From: an uncultured Oscillospiraceae bacterium
Lineage (GTDB): Bacteria > Bacillota > Clostridia > Oscillospirales > Oscillospiraceae
Assembly (NCBI GenBank): GCA_947628185.1
Contig: CANQYW010000001.1
Location: forward strand, 118,489-182,488
Direction: 5' to 3'
Length of the DNA: 64,000 nucleotides
Shown here: positions 33,749 to 41,543 of the stretch, one piece after another
Numbering within the stretch: position 1 is the first letter of the stretch
Layout: every line of letters begins with the position of its first letter
The notes under the pieces: model-generated
What the model saw: the letters and a program-made list of their open reading frames with translations, nothing else
Told to the model about the DNA's origin: nothing
The model's database searches: none
Made by a program: the position numbers and the translations under genes

Positions 33749-34443
33749 TTCCTGCGCCGCTCGATCTCGCCGTGGAGGTAGGCCAGGGCGTCAGAGAGGC
33801 CCCCAAGGCGGTCAATGAGTCCAGCCTCCACGGCCTCCTCGCCGTAGATTACGGTGCCCACGTCCGCCGCCAGCTCCCCTGTCTTCAGCATGAGCTCCGT
33901 GAGTTTTTCCCGCGAGATGTGGGAGTTATCCACTATGAACCGGACGATCCGCTCCTGTATCTTGCCAAAGTAGTTGTAGGTCTGTGGCACGCCGATGACG
34001 ACGCCCGTGAGGCGCACCGGGTGGATGGTCATGGCGGCGGAGGGCGCGATCATGGACATATCCGCCGCCACCGCCAGGGGCACACCGATGGAGTGGCCGC
34101 CCCCCAGGACCAGCGACACCGTTGGTTTTGACATGCCGGCGATGAGCTCGGCTATGGCAAGGCCCGCCTCCACGTCTCCCCCAGCGGTGTTCAGCAGGAT
34201 GAGGAGGCCGTCTATCTCCTCCGACTCCTCTATCGCCGCCAGCTGCGGCAGGACGTGCTCATATTTTGTCGTCTTGTTGTCCGAGGGCAGCAACTGGTGT
34301 CCCTCGATCTGCCCCACTATCGTGAGGCAATGTATGGCCCCCCTGCCGGACTTCACAGTGGAGGAGGCCATATCCTCTATTTGTTCCTTTTGGTAGACCT
34401 TCTCAGGGTTTTCGCCCTCTTTATTGGCGTCATTGTCGCACAT
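33742..34443 (-). CDS. tepA: ClpP/TepA-like serine protease
   Basis: 233-residue ClpP-fold protease of the translocation-enhancing TepA/YmfB type. LLILLNTAGGDVEAGLAIAELI, the nucleophile Ser in GGGHSIGVPLAVAADM and the His in AMTIHPVRLTG are present. It is thought to clear signal peptides or other small peptides at the membrane. The ATG at 34443 is chosen because AAGGGGGTG lies just upstream; a longer frame to 34491 would include a terminator hairpin. That hairpin (34451-34477) contains this ribosome site. Confidence 0.85.
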   Translation of the reverse strand: MCDNDANKEGENPEKVYQKEQIEDMASSTVKSGRGAIHCLTIVGQIEGHQLLPSDNKTTKYEHVLPQLAAIEESEEIDGLLILLNTAGGDVEAGLAIAELIAGMSKPTVSLVLGGGHSIGVPLAVAADMSMIAPSAAMTIHPVRLTGVVIGVPQTYNYFGKIQERIVRFIVDNSHISREKLTELMLKTGELAADVGTVIYGEEAVEAGLIDRLGGLSDALAYLHGEIERRRNK

Positions 34444-34477
34444 AAAAACACCCCCTTGGCCAGTATTGCCAAGGGGG
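34444..34477 (-). terminator. Terminator-like hairpin that includes the tepA ribosome site
   Basis: CCCCCTTGGC and GCCAAGGGGG form a perfect ten-base-pair stem with a seven-base loop, followed on the minus strand by TG and TTTTT, then directly by the tepA ATG. The 3' arm contains AAGGGGG, the only visible ribosome site of tepA. Confidence 0.8.
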
Positions 34478-34490
34478 CGCCGATTATTCA

Positions 34491-35987
34491 CTACTTCCGC
34501 CTGAGGTAGAAAAAGAGCGCTATGACCCCGATGATGAAGACCTCCCCCAAAAATGTGGACCAGAGGAGCAGGGGCGTCAGGACGCTCTCAAATAGATAGC
34601 TCACGACGCCCAGGGTGTCGCAGATTATTGAGGAGAACCCAAAGACGGCTATGACCATCTCCAGATACCTCTCCCGGCGCTCCGCCCGCTCCTCCTGGAT
34701 GTGGTTTATCATATCGATCTTGTCGTCAATGAGCTGTAGAGTCTCCGGGATCTCGTAGATCTCCCTCTGGGCGAGCAGGAAACTATTCTCGTTGCTGTAG
34801 GGGGTCATGTCGCTGGGCATCATTATCCCCAGGGCCTTCAGAACTATCATCTGCTCCTCGGCCCAGACGTCTATGTTGTCGTGGCTCTTTTTGAAGTCCT
34901 TCCTCCGGATTATCTCGGAGAGAAATAGGTAGGAGTAGCGCTCGTAGAGGGCGATTATGATGAAGGGCAGGTAGTTGTCCTCCCTGTTGGAGCTGTGGAT
35001 ATTTATGGGGTCGAACTCGGCGAGCTCCGCCTCTCCCCGGCAGAAGATCACCTGGGTGGTCATCTCGAATATGGTGTAGACGCCCCAGCGCACGTTTATC
35101 TGACTGCCCACCGTGCTGGTGGAGGCGAATTTGTTGTAGAAGAGCTCGTCGGAGTTGAGGTAGTCGTTCTTGCTGCCTATCCTCTGGCCGTGGCGGATGT
35201 TGAGGCAGATGTGGCGTATCTTCTCCCGCAGCTCGTCGCTGCACTCACCGTGGAGATACCCGGGGACGATGGCCACGGTGTAGGGGATGGTGTCCCGCAT
35301 GAGGAGGTCGTACCTCTTATTGGGGCCGGTCAGGAAGTTTGCAAAGTCCGTGAGCTCCACGTCCCGCAGGAGGTCGTCAATAAATACCCCGAGGTTGACC
35401 CTCGCGTCGGGCACGTCCTTCAGGCCCAGTCTCACCCGGTTGTCGTTGTGCCCGGAGTTCAATATTAGGTCGTATGCCTCAGGGGTGTTTGACTCTATCC
35501 CCAGCACAAGAAAGCCCACGCCGGTGTGCATCAGTATGACCTGGACGCACCTGAAGGAGAAGAGTATCTGTTCCCCGTCCTGGGGATCCACCGCCGCGTC
35601 GTCCGCGTCTCCCCCCGAATCCCCGCCGCAGACGTAGAACTTCTGTCCGGCGTCCACATCCTGCCCCACCTGGTCCCGGAGGAAACCCATGGCCCTCTCG
35701 ATGGGCAGTTCGTAGTTTATGCCGATGACGTTCCTGCCGCCGTCCCGGGACACCTCAGAATTTGAAAAGAGCTCGTTTATGTGCTGGTAGAGGTCGTCGT
35801 ACTCCCATGGGTAGAGGACCCATCCCCTGTCTTTGAATATCCGCTGATACCGCTCCAGGGTAAAATCCGTGATGGCGGGGATATTCGCCCTGAGGGGCAG
35901 GACAAAATATGTCCCCACCCGGGCCTTTTCAAAATACCCCAGTTCATCCTCAGAAAACAGCGCATTTGGGGACGTGTCCTCTAACAT
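34491..35987 (-). CDS. Unrecognised protein with two C-terminal membrane helices
   Basis: 498-residue protein I cannot place in a family. The N-terminal two-thirds looks globular and cytosolic with many aromatic and acidic residues (FEKARVGTYFVLPLRANIP, RWGVYTIFEMTTQVIF). A helical segment (about 405-440: LQLIDDKIDMINHIQEERAERRERY) leads to two membrane helices (about 447-495), with a short basic end LRRK. This order recalls CorA-like or GTPase-anchoring topologies, but no GMN motif is present. GAGGAG precedes the ATG at 35987. Confidence 0.72.
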   Translation of the reverse strand: MLEDTSPNALFSEDELGYFEKARVGTYFVLPLRANIPAITDFTLERYQRIFKDRGWVLYPWEYDDLYQHINELFSNSEVSRDGGRNVIGINYELPIERAMGFLRDQVGQDVDAGQKFYVCGGDSGGDADDAAVDPQDGEQILFSFRCVQVILMHTGVGFLVLGIESNTPEAYDLILNSGHNDNRVRLGLKDVPDARVNLGVFIDDLLRDVELTDFANFLTGPNKRYDLLMRDTIPYTVAIVPGYLHGECSDELREKIRHICLNIRHGQRIGSKNDYLNSDELFYNKFASTSTVGSQINVRWGVYTIFEMTTQVIFCRGEAELAEFDPINIHSSNREDNYLPFIIIALYERYSYLFLSEIIRRKDFKKSHDNIDVWAEEQMIVLKALGIMMPSDMTPYSNENSFLLAQREIYEIPETLQLIDDKIDMINHIQEERAERRERYLEMVIAVFGFSSIICDTLGVVSYLFESVLTPLLLWSTFLGEVFIIGVIALFFYLRRK

Positions 35988-36012
35988 GTATAGGCTCCTC
36001 TCGTCGTGTAGA

Positions 36013-37404
36013 TTACTTCTCCGCGTAAACCGCCTTCATGGCCTTGTAGGTCATGTAGCAGTCGAATTTGGAGACGACCTCGAAGGGCGAGTGCATGGCG
36101 ATGACCGGGACGCCGGCGTCCACTGTGGGGATGTTGCGGTCGGCCATATACCCCGCGACGGTGCCGCCGCCGCCCTCGTCCACTTTGCCCAGCTCCCCCG
36201 TCTGCCAGACAACGCCGTTCTGGGCGAATATCCCGCGCACGCGGCCCACGAGCTCGGCGGAGGCGTCGTTGGCGCCGGACTTTCCGCCGTGGCCGGAGTA
36301 CTTGAACATGCCGACGCCGTAATTGAGCCTCGTGTTGTTGTTCCTCTCGGAGACCTCGGGGAACGTGGGGTCGAAGGCGTTGGTGACGTCCGCGGAGATG
36401 CAGACGGAGTTCTCAAAGCAGTGGCGGAGTTTCACGCCGTAGGTGTCGCAAAGGTCCTCCATAAAGCACTCAAAGGACTCGGACTTCATGCCGGAGATGC
36501 CCACAGAGCCTATCTCCTCCTTGTCCGCCAGGATGCACACAGCGGTGTACTCCGGGTCCTCCGTCTCGTATATCGCCTGGAGCTCCGCGAAAGCGCAGAC
36601 GCGGTCGTCATGGCCGTAGGCGCCGATGAGGGAGCGGTCAAGGCCCACGTCCCGCACGGGCAGAGCCGGGACCACCTCCAGCTCCGCGGAGAGGAAGTCC
36701 TCCTCGGTGATGCCGTACTTGGCGTTTAGTATCTCCAGGACGGCGAGTTTTACCCTGTCGGCGCCCTCCCCGGCCACGGGGAGAGTCCCCAGCATGACGT
36801 TCAGCTGCTCGCCGGTAATGGCCTGATTGAGGGGCTGCTCGCCCTGTTTCCTCCCGAGGTGCGGCAGGAGGTCGGATATATAGAGGGCGGGGTCCGCGGG
36901 GTCGTCGCCGATGTTCACCTCCACCTCGCTGCCGTCGGCACGGACGACGACGCCGTGTATGGCGAGGGGTATGGCCACCCACTGGTACTTGCGGATACCG
37001 CCGTAGTAGTGGGTCTTGAAATATGCGACCTCGTCGCTCTCATAGAGGGGCACCTGCTTTAAATCGAGGCGCGGGGAGTCGATGTGGGCCGCGCAGATGT
37101 GGGCGCCCGCGCTGGGGTCCTTCTTGCCTATGACCGCGAGGAGCAGCTCCTTGCCTCGGACATTCTTATATACCTTGTCGCCGGGCTTTAGCTCCATGCC
37201 GGACTTATAGGGCACGAACCCATAGGTCTCCGCCAGGCGCACAGCCTCCTTCACGGCCAGGCGCTCGGTCTTGGCCTTCCCCAGGAAGTCCTTGTACTTC
37301 TCGCAGTAGGCGTCGGACTTCACCCGCTCCTCCGGGGTCATGGTGTCCCCCAGGTGCTTTTTCTTGTAGAACAATTTTCCTTTTTTCTCTTCCAGCTCAG
37401 TCAT
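36013..37404 (-). CDS. M18 family zinc aminopeptidase
   Basis: 463-residue dinuclear zinc aminopeptidase (M18) that removes N-terminal residues, often acidic ones. Metal and active-site stretches: AAHIDSPRLDLKQ, YGHDDRVCAFAELQAI, ADKEEIGSVGISGM and AMHSPFEVVSKFD. Its own start at 37404 is supported by GGAGG eight bases before the ATG. Remarkably, the upstream coaE frame runs into this gene without a stop, so a 662-residue fusion can also be read. Confidence 0.88.
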   Translation of the reverse strand: MTELEEKKGKLFYKKKHLGDTMTPEERVKSDAYCEKYKDFLGKAKTERLAVKEAVRLAETYGFVPYKSGMELKPGDKVYKNVRGKELLLAVIGKKDPSAGAHICAAHIDSPRLDLKQVPLYESDEVAYFKTHYYGGIRKYQWVAIPLAIHGVVVRADGSEVEVNIGDDPADPALYISDLLPHLGRKQGEQPLNQAITGEQLNVMLGTLPVAGEGADRVKLAVLEILNAKYGITEEDFLSAELEVVPALPVRDVGLDRSLIGAYGHDDRVCAFAELQAIYETEDPEYTAVCILADKEEIGSVGISGMKSESFECFMEDLCDTYGVKLRHCFENSVCISADVTNAFDPTFPEVSERNNNTRLNYGVGMFKYSGHGGKSGANDASAELVGRVRGIFAQNGVVWQTGELGKVDEGGGGTVAGYMADRNIPTVDAGVPVIAMHSPFEVVSKFDCYMTYKAMKAVYAEK

Positions 37405-38001
37405 TGCTGTTCCTCCAATCAAAGATTTAAAACGATTTAGGCAGTATATATAAAATTCTTCGCTGTGCGAAAAATCGTTGACAAGCGTCTCATCTGAGAG
37501 ATTTAAAAAGTACCCCTCCGGCCTCTGGGCGTCGATGCGGGCCTCGGCGTACTCCCGCCCCACGCCGTCCCGGGCCATAATGCGTCCTACGCGCGCCTCC
37601 CGGGGGGCCGTCACAAAATATGTCCTGCGGCAGAGATCCCCGAGGCCGCTCTCAAAGAGAGCTATGGCGTCTATCGCCGCGAGGGCCGTGCCGCTCTCCT
37701 CCGCCGCCCGGAGTCCCCGGCGCACCTCCCCCACAATGGCGGGGTGCGTGATGGAGTTTAGTTTACATAATTTTTCGCTGTCGCCGAAGACTATGGCGCC
37801 CAGCTTTTTTCTATCGAGGACACCGCCGATGACCGTCCCGGGGAAGGCATCATCTATCGCCGAGAGGAGTTCACGGGAGTCCTCGAGGAGCCGACGGTAT
37901 ATGGCGTCGCAGTCAAAGACCCACGCGCCCAGATCTCGGAGGGCCCGGAGCGCGGTGGTCTTGCCGGCCCCGGTGCCGCCGGTGAGACCGACGACTAACA
38001 T
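37405..38001 (-). CDS. coaE: Dephospho-CoA kinase, reading in frame into the M18 gene
   Basis: Final enzyme of CoA synthesis, phosphorylating dephospho-CoA at the ribose 3' position. P-loop GLTGGTGAGKTT at the N-terminus, then DCDAIYRRLL and the CoaE signature IDAIALFESGL. The homologous part ends near residue 185; the following 14-20 residues (FSHSEEFYIYCLNRF) do not resemble a typical CoaE end, and there is no stop before the M18 ATG. A stop exists just beyond in the next frame, so a one-base shift in TTTTT near 37460 is one explanation. The start overlaps the tsaC stop by seven bases. Confidence 0.85.
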
Positions 38002-38627
38002 TCTACCACCGTCCCCAGCAGTATTTCAAGCTCCCGGCGGGTGATTTTGCCCTCCCGCACTATTTTTATATGGCCGTCCATCAGCGAGAGCACCGTGGAG
38101 GGCACGCCGCCGGTGCATTTTCCCCCGTCCACAACGCACTCAACACGCCCGTCAAAGATCCTCAGTGACTCCTCCCCACTGAGAGCCGGGGCCTCGCCGG
38201 AGAGATTTGCCGAGGTGCCGGTTAGGGGCCGGTCCGTGAGCTCGAGGAGTTTTAGCGTCAGGGCGTTGGCGGGAACTCTCACCCCCACGCCCTCTCCCCC
38301 GGCGGTTATGACGTCGGGCACGTTCTCCCGCCGCCTCAAAATGAGTGTCAGGGGGCCGGGCCAATAGTTCTCCGCCAGGGTGTACGCCTCCGGGGGGATA
38401 TCCCGGCAGAACTCCTCCGCCATGGCGATGCCGGTGACAAATATGCTGATGGGCTTATCCTCCGGGCGGCCCTTGGCGGTGAATATCCTCCTGACGGCCC
38501 CCTCGCTGAGGGCGTCCGCCGCGAGGCCGTAGACCGTCTCCGTGGGGACGGCGGCGAGGCCCCCGTCCCGCAGAATTTTAGCGGCTGTACTGAGGTTCGG
38601 GCCCGTGACGACTTGAGTTTCCATCAT
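37995..38627 (-). CDS. tsaC: L-threonylcarbamoyladenylate synthase
   Basis: 210-residue Sua5/YciO/YrdC enzyme that makes threonylcarbamoyl-AMP for the t6A37 modification of ANN-decoding tRNAs. Conserved: [49 protein letters not shown] and [11 protein letters not shown]. It lacks the Sua5 C-terminal domain, so it is the short TsaC form. It overlaps prfA by four bases and coaE by seven, forming prfA-tsaC-coaE. Confidence 0.93.
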   Translation of the reverse strand: MMETQVVTGPNLSTAAKILRDGGLAAVPTETVYGLAADALSEGAVRRIFTAKGRPEDKPISIFVTGIAMAEEFCRDIPPEAYTLAENYWPGPLTLILRRRENVPDVITAGGEGVGVRVPANALTLKLLELTDRPLTGTSANLSGEAPALSGEESLRIFDGRVECVVDGGKCTGGVPSTVLSLMDGHIKIVREGKITRRELEILLGTVVEC

Positions 38628-39688
38628 ATTCCGTCCCCTCCCCGGAGTTTTTCCGCCTGGTCCGCCGTTATCAGGGCGTCAATGAGCTCGTCGAGGCCGC
38701 CGTTCATGATCTCGTCTATCTTGTGGAGCGTGAGGCCGATCCTGTGGTCCGTCACCCGCCCCTGGGGGAAATTATATGTGCGTATGCGCTCGTTGCGCAT
38801 ACCGGTGCCCACCTGGCTCTTTCTCTCGGCGGCCACGGCGGCCTCACGTTTCCGGCGCTCGGCCTCATAGAGCCGGGAGGAGAGTATCTTCATGGCCCTG
38901 TCCTTATTTTTATACTGGCTTCGCTCGTCCTGGCACTCCACCACTGTGCCCGTGGGGATGTGGGTTATCCTGATGGCGGACTCGGTCTTATTGACCTTCT
39001 GTCCCCCCGCGCCGGTGGAACGGAAGGTGTCGATCTGCAGATCCGCGGGGTTTATCTCAAACTCCATCTCGTCAAGCTCCGGCAGGACCGCCACGGTGAC
39101 GGTACTCGTGTGGATGCGGCCGCTGGACTCGGTGTCCGGGACCCGCTGGACCCGGTGTACACCGGACTCAAACTTGAGCCGCGAGTAGGCCCCGGCCCCC
39201 TCCACTATGAAGTTTATCTCCTTTATCCCGCCCAGCTCCGTCTCGTTTAGGTATGTGATCTCCGTGTTCCAGCGGCGGGCCTCGGCGTACATGCTGTACA
39301 TCCTGAAGAGGTCGCCCGCGAATAGAGCGGACTCCTCCCCGCCCACGCCGCCGCGTATCTCGATTATGACGTTGCGCTCGTCGTTGGGGTCCCGGGGCAG
39401 CAGGAGCACCCTTATCTGCTCCTCGGTCCTCTCAAGCTCCGCCCTGGCGCTCTCCAACTCCTCCTCGGCCATGTCCCGCATCTCTGGGTCGGACATGAGC
39501 TCCTGGGCCTCCTCTATGTCCCGGCGGAGCTTGCGGCTCCTGCGGTACGCCTCCACAAGGGGCTGGAGTTCCTTCTGTTCCCTTGCAAGGCGCGCGTAGA
39601 GGGCGGGGTCGGAGTAGACCTCGCTGGTGGCCATCCTGGCCTCGGTCTCGGCGTATTTCCTCTCTATCTCCTCGAGCTTATCCTCCAT
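38624..39688 (-). CDS. prfA: Peptide chain release factor 1
   Basis: 354-residue class I release factor that reads UAA and UAG. The helical N-terminal domain is followed by the core and the universal GGQ loop ([19 protein letters not shown]). First gene of the prfA-tsaC-coaE-M18 series. Full length for RF1. Confidence 0.96.
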   Translation of the reverse strand: MEDKLEEIERKYAETEARMATSEVYSDPALYARLAREQKELQPLVEAYRRSRKLRRDIEEAQELMSDPEMRDMAEEELESARAELERTEEQIRVLLLPRDPNDERNVIIEIRGGVGGEESALFAGDLFRMYSMYAEARRWNTEITYLNETELGGIKEINFIVEGAGAYSRLKFESGVHRVQRVPDTESSGRIHTSTVTVAVLPELDEMEFEINPADLQIDTFRSTGAGGQKVNKTESAIRITHIPTGTVVECQDERSQYKNKDRAMKILSSRLYEAERRKREAAVAAERKSQVGTGMRNERIRTYNFPQGRVTDHRIGLTLHKIDEIMNGGLDELIDALITADQAEKLRGGDGI

Positions 39689-39727
39689 TCAAAACCCTCC
39701 ATTTCTCACCTGGTATTTTAACATAAT

Positions 39728-39756
39728 TTGCATTTGGTGTAAACACGGTGTATAAT
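39728..39756 (+). promoter_or_regulatory. Promoter of the two-component operon
   Basis: TTGCAT (39728-39733), 17 bases, TATAAT (39751-39756), upstream of the response-regulator start at 39799. Confidence 0.65.
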
Positions 39757-39798
39757 ACAAAAAAGCGCGGTTCAACGGGGCCGCTGACGGAGGATTTT

Positions 39799-40467
39799 AT
39801 GAACCGCATACTATTCGTAGAGGACGATGAGAGCATAATCGAAAATCTCAGGAGTTTCCTGCGCTCCCAGGGGTTTGAGGTGGAGGCCGTCCGGGGACAA
39901 ACCGAGGCGCTTGAGAGGCTGGGAGAGGACTTCGACCTGGCGCTTCTTGACGTCTCCCTCTCCGACGGGAACGGGTTCTCACTCTGTTCCCAGATAAAGC
40001 GTGAGCGCGACCTGCCGGTCATATTCCTCACAGCCTCCGGCGACGAGTACAGCGTCGTCACCGGGCTCGAGCTGGGGGCGGACGACTATATCGCCAAACC
40101 CTTCCGGCCCCGGGAACTGGTGTCCCGGATACGCAGCGTCCTCAGGCGCTGCGGCAAGAGCGCCAGCGTGCTGGAGCTCGACGGCCTCAGAGTGGATACC
40201 GAGCGGGCCCAGGTCACGAAGAACGGCCGGGAGGTCTTTCTCTCCGCCCTTGAGTACAAGCTGCTCTTGGTGTTCCTAAATAACCGGGGCGTGGTGCTCT
40301 CCCGGGGCAGGCTCCTGGAGGAGATATGGGACACCGCAGGCGATTTCGTAAACGACAACACCCTCACGGTCTACATCAAGCGCCTGCGGGAGAAGATCGA
40401 GGACGACCCCCAGGAGCCCACGATAATAAAGACCGTCCGGGGTCTCGGGTACAAGGTTGGTGAGTGA
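39799..40467 (+). CDS. OmpR-family response regulator
   Basis: 222-residue regulator. Receiver domain 1-115 with acidic pocket VEDDESI and phospho-acceptor Asp in LALLDVSLSDGNG. Winged-helix DNA-binding domain 125-222 (LLLVFLNNRGVVLSRGRLLEEIWD, then VYIKRLREKIEDDPQEP). The ATG at 39799 follows GGAGG. Overlaps the kinase gene in GTGATGA. The paired kinase has almost no external loop, so an intramembrane signal is likely. Confidence 0.94.
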   Translation: MNRILFVEDDESIIENLRSFLRSQGFEVEAVRGQTEALERLGEDFDLALLDVSLSDGNGFSLCSQIKRERDLPVIFLTASGDEYSVVTGLELGADDYIAKPFRPRELVSRIRSVLRRCGKSASVLELDGLRVDTERAQVTKNGREVFLSALEYKLLLVFLNNRGVVLSRGRLLEEIWDTAGDFVNDNTLTVYIKRLREKIEDDPQEPTIIKTVRGLGYKVGE

Positions 40468-41471
40468 TGAAGTGCCTCCATGACAGCGACCTCCGGCGGG
40501 AGCTGACGGCGGATATCGCCATAACTATTCCGCTGGCCGTCGCCGGATCTTATATCTCCACCGCGGCGGGGGTCCTTGCGCTCCTCCTGGCACTGGCGCT
40601 GGCACTGGCGCATGTGCTCTCCATGAGGCGGCGGCTCCGGCGCATGTCCGAGCTTGCGGACGAGCTCAACTCCATCCTCCACGGCTCGGAGAACTACGAC
40701 CTCGATAAATTTAGCGAGGGGGAGCTCTCCATTCTGGAGAGCGAGCTCTCAAAGCTCATAGTCACCCTTCGGCAGCAGTCGGAGAACTTAAAAAACGACA
40801 AGGTGTTCTTAGCTGAGTCCCTGGCGGATATAAGCCACCAGTTAAAAACGCCCCTCACCAGCATAAACCTCTCCGTGGCCATGCTCTCCGCGCCGGATAT
40901 AACTGAGGAGCGCCGCCTGGAGCTCACCCGCGACGCGGACAGGTCCCTCACGCGGATAGAGTGGCTCGTCTCCGCGCTCCTCAAGATGTCCCGCCTGGAC
41001 GCCGGGATGGCGGAGCTCGCCCGGGAGCGGGTGACGCTCCGGGAGGTACTGGATCTGGCGGCGGCGCCGCTGGCCATCCCCCTGGAGCTCCGGGAGGTGG
41101 AACTGGCGGACGAGGTGGGCAGCGAGGCGTTCATTGGCGATGCCACCTGGACCTCCGAGGCGCTGGGGAACCTCCTCAAAAACTCGATGGAGCACACCCA
41201 GCCGGGGGGCGTCATAAGGCTCCAGAGCCGCGAGAACGCCCTATTTTGCGAGCTCACCATCCACGACTCCGGCCCCGGATTTGATATTGCCGACCTCCCC
41301 CACCTATTTGAGCGTTTCTATCGCGGCAAGAACGCCACGCCCCAGAGCGTGGGCATAGGTCTCGCCCTCTCGAGGGCGATAATCGCCGCCGAGGGCGGGT
41401 CCCTGACGGCGGAGAACGCCAGAGACGGCGGCGCGCTCTTCACCGTGAGGTTCTATAAGGGCGCCGTGTGA
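40467..41471 (+). CDS. Sensor histidine kinase
   Basis: 334-residue kinase with one or two membrane segments at the start (AITIPLAVAGSYI and VLALLLALALALAHVL, separated by only a few residues), a HAMP-like linker, the HisKA site DISHQLKTPLTSI, HATPase boxes NLLKNSMEH, DSGPGFDI and GIGLALSRAI. The lack of an extracellular domain is the pattern of BceS-like intramembrane-sensing kinases, whose input usually comes from an ABC transporter, but no such transporter is in the window. Start is the ATG at 40467; GTG at 40464 is possible. Confidence 0.92.
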   Translation: MKCLHDSDLRRELTADIAITIPLAVAGSYISTAAGVLALLLALALALAHVLSMRRRLRRMSELADELNSILHGSENYDLDKFSEGELSILESELSKLIVTLRQQSENLKNDKVFLAESLADISHQLKTPLTSINLSVAMLSAPDITEERRLELTRDADRSLTRIEWLVSALLKMSRLDAGMAELARERVTLREVLDLAAAPLAIPLELREVELADEVGSEAFIGDATWTSEALGNLLKNSMEHTQPGGVIRLQSRENALFCELTIHDSGPGFDIADLPHLFERFYRGKNATPQSVGIGLALSRAIIAAEGGSLTAENARDGGALFTVRFYKGAV

Positions 41472-41492
41472 CATTAAAATCAATATTGCAAA

Positions 41493-41524
41493 GCCCCCGG
41501 GCCCGAAAATGGGCCCGGGGGCAA
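41493..41524. terminator. Strong bidirectional terminator
   Basis: GCCCCCGGGCCC and GGGCCCGGGGGC form a perfect 12-base-pair stem around GAAAAT between convergent genes. Confidence 0.85.
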
Positions 41525-41543
41525 AGACTTTATAGGAGGTAAA

